Source of the DNA: MGBC102946 sp022793145
GTDB taxonomy: Bacteria > Bacillota_I > Bacilli_A > RF39 > UBA660
Length of the DNA: 7,806 nt
Assembly: GCA_947426265.1 (NCBI GenBank)
Contig: CANEDJ010000055.1
Coordinates: 1-7,806 of the forward strand
Reading direction: 5' to 3'
The translations under genes and the position numbers were made by a program. Below are positions 7,250 to 7,806 of the stretch, piece by piece (position 1 is the first letter of the stretch; each line of letters starts with the position of its first letter). The notes beneath the pieces are model-generated. The model did not search any database and was not told the DNA's origin. It worked only from the letters and a program-made list of their open reading frames with translations.

Positions 7250-7294
7250 GATAGATTCTTTAGAACATGTCTATCTTACTATGTGGTTAGACAT
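7250..7294. repeat. Overlapping inverted repeats downstream of the variable-repeat gene
   Basis: GATAGA (7250-7255) pairs with TCTATC (7270-7275), and ATGTCTA (7268-7274) pairs with TAGACAT (7288-7294). Both use the same central segment, so the two stems are mutually exclusive. With the hairpin at 7165-7244 and the terminator at 7131-7159 they fill the 220-base non-coding gap, in which I see no small gene. Confidence 0.35.
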
Positions 7295-7307
7295 TATTCA
7301 TCTTCTA

Positions 7308-7806
7308 TCATTTTGTTAATATATATGGATCTGTTTTAGTTCCTGTTCCACTTTTTATTTTAACATCTGATGTTAAGAATAATACTGGGCGCACACCACT
7401 CGCGAAAGTCACGGTGTCGTAGCTGTAGTTGCTGTAGACATTCCCGGCCGCACCCACAAAGAACGCATTGCCCGAGGTGCTGCTACGCGGAGTCAGCGTC
7501 CATTGCCACTGAGAACTGTTAAATAGCCAACTCTTCTCTGCACATTCTGCTTTTGCTGCACTTCCATCCCAGTTATATAAATTAGTAGTATCACATGTAC
7601 TTCCTCCACTTGACGCATACGCATAATCGCTTGGGTACATCAATGCAATCTTTCCAGTCCATGTTGTTGGTCTTCCTGAATATATTGTTGTTCCATTTTC
7701 ATACTGATACATCTGGGCTCTTGTTATAGATGATGTACTCCATCCTCCTAATTTCCATACATGACTCTGATCTACCATTGCCTGTGATGTGGCATTTATT
7801 GTATTC
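7308..7806 (-). CDS. C-terminal part of a DGR-type variable protein with C-lectin-like fold (partial)
   Basis: The reading frame is open to the right edge. The Met at 7778 is internal, because upstream codons continue as N-T-I-N-A-T-S-Q-A, so the start lies outside the window. The visible 165 residues are Ser/Thr/Tyr/Trp-rich, with two cysteines (STCDT and AECAE) that could form a disulfide. They have the pattern IALMYPSDYAY, SWLFNSSQWQWTLTPRSS, a variable block, then SGVRPVLFL and an ending GTKTDPYILTK. This layout matches C-type-lectin/formylglycine-enzyme-like domains used as DGR targets and related non-DGR ligand-binding domains in gut Bacillota. Such proteins often begin with a prepilin signal, but the N-terminus is not visible here, so anchoring is unknown. 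It probably displays a binding surface outside the cell. The gene ends 147 bases before its terminator. Confidence 0.87.
   Translation of the reverse strand, partial: NTINATSQAMVDQSHVWKLGGWSTSSITRAQMYQYENGTTIYSGRPTTWTGKIALMYPSDYAYASSGGSTCDTTNLYNWDGSAAKAECAEKSWLFNSSQWQWTLTPRSSTSGNAFFVGAAGNVYSNYSYDTVTFASGVRPVLFLTSDVKIKSGTGTKTDPYILTK
7360..7376 (-). repeat. Perfect 7-bp hairpin just downstream of the variable repeat
   Basis: On the minus strand, TTAACAT and ATGTTAA flank a CAG loop. It lies inside the coding sequence, nine bases after the GC-rich variable block ends. In studied DGRs, such as that of Bordetella phage BPP-1, a short hairpin or cruciform just past the variable repeat promotes homing, so position and size fit. 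The three-base loop differs from the tetraloop of the phage model. Confidence 0.6.
7386..7510 (-). other. Putative DGR variable repeat (VR)
   Basis: A hand count gives 70 G/C in 114 bases (61%) at 7387-7500, against very AT-rich flanks within the same gene. Eight consecutive codons at 7436-7413 all end in C (TAC AGC AAC TAC AGC TAC GAC ACC). Other likely variable codons are GGC, TTT, GGT, GCC, ACT, TTC and AGT, all ending in C or T. Each can derive from AAC or AAT by changing only adenines, the rule of DGR mutagenic homing. Invariant-looking residues (NAF, GNV, GVRP) lie between them. The 3' end, the codons for GVRPV at 7397-7383, would be the site where homing starts. The template repeat and reverse transcriptase are not in the window, so this remains a strong inference. 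Confidence 0.78.

Noticed and set aside
7085..7307. Template repeat or accessory DGR gene in the gap downstream of the VR
   Set aside because: The gap has no sequence resembling the GC-rich VR and no open frame long enough for an accessory or reverse transcriptase gene.
7386..7510. GC-rich block as an insertion or sequencing chimera
   Set aside because: The reading frame continues unbroken through both boundaries, and the block encodes the expected fold motifs (WTLTP, GVRPVLFL) in place, so it is part of the gene.

Overview
This is an AT-rich window from a Gram-positive, Bacillota-type genome that uses the standard code (all complete genes end in TAA and tryptophan is TGG). A recognisable Spo0A marks a spore-forming lineage or a relative of one. 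The prepilin-like and variable C-lectin-like proteins recall uncultured gut Bacillota, but the species cannot be named from the sequence. Every convincing gene is on the minus strand, so the transcript order runs from right to left.

Right edge (7308-7806): the 3' part of a gene that continues beyond the window. Its last ~60 codons hold a sharply bounded block of about 61% GC (7386-7510) in an otherwise very AT-rich region. The codons there fit a variable repeat of a diversity-generating retroelement (DGR): consecutive NNC/NNT codons with diverse first and second bases, ending in a conserved GVRPVLFL. A short perfect hairpin follows nine bases after the block. No reverse transcriptase or template repeat is in the window, so this would be an orphan or remote target. 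The 3' untranslated region (7131-7307) contains a long hairpin and a rho-independent terminator.

Middle (2526-7075): a tight run of five genes. In transcript order these are a small type IV prepilin-like protein, phosphoglycerate kinase (pgk), a polytopic membrane protein of the LPG-synthase-TM/UPF0104 family, a GT4 glycosyltransferase resembling diacylglycerol glucosyltransferases, and triosephosphate isomerase (tpiA). Gaps are 15, 14 and 2 bases, and the last pair overlaps by 11, so an operon is very likely. Two adjacent glycolytic enzymes are thus interleaved with an apparent membrane glycolipid pair.

Left (9-2514): spo0A follows with its own putative promoter and an upstream TGTCGAA 0A box, suggesting autoregulation. 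After it comes an unrecognised 482-residue single-pass membrane protein with a good extended -10 promoter, and a hairpin plus U-tract terminator at the left end. The usual spoIVB neighbour of spo0A is not present.
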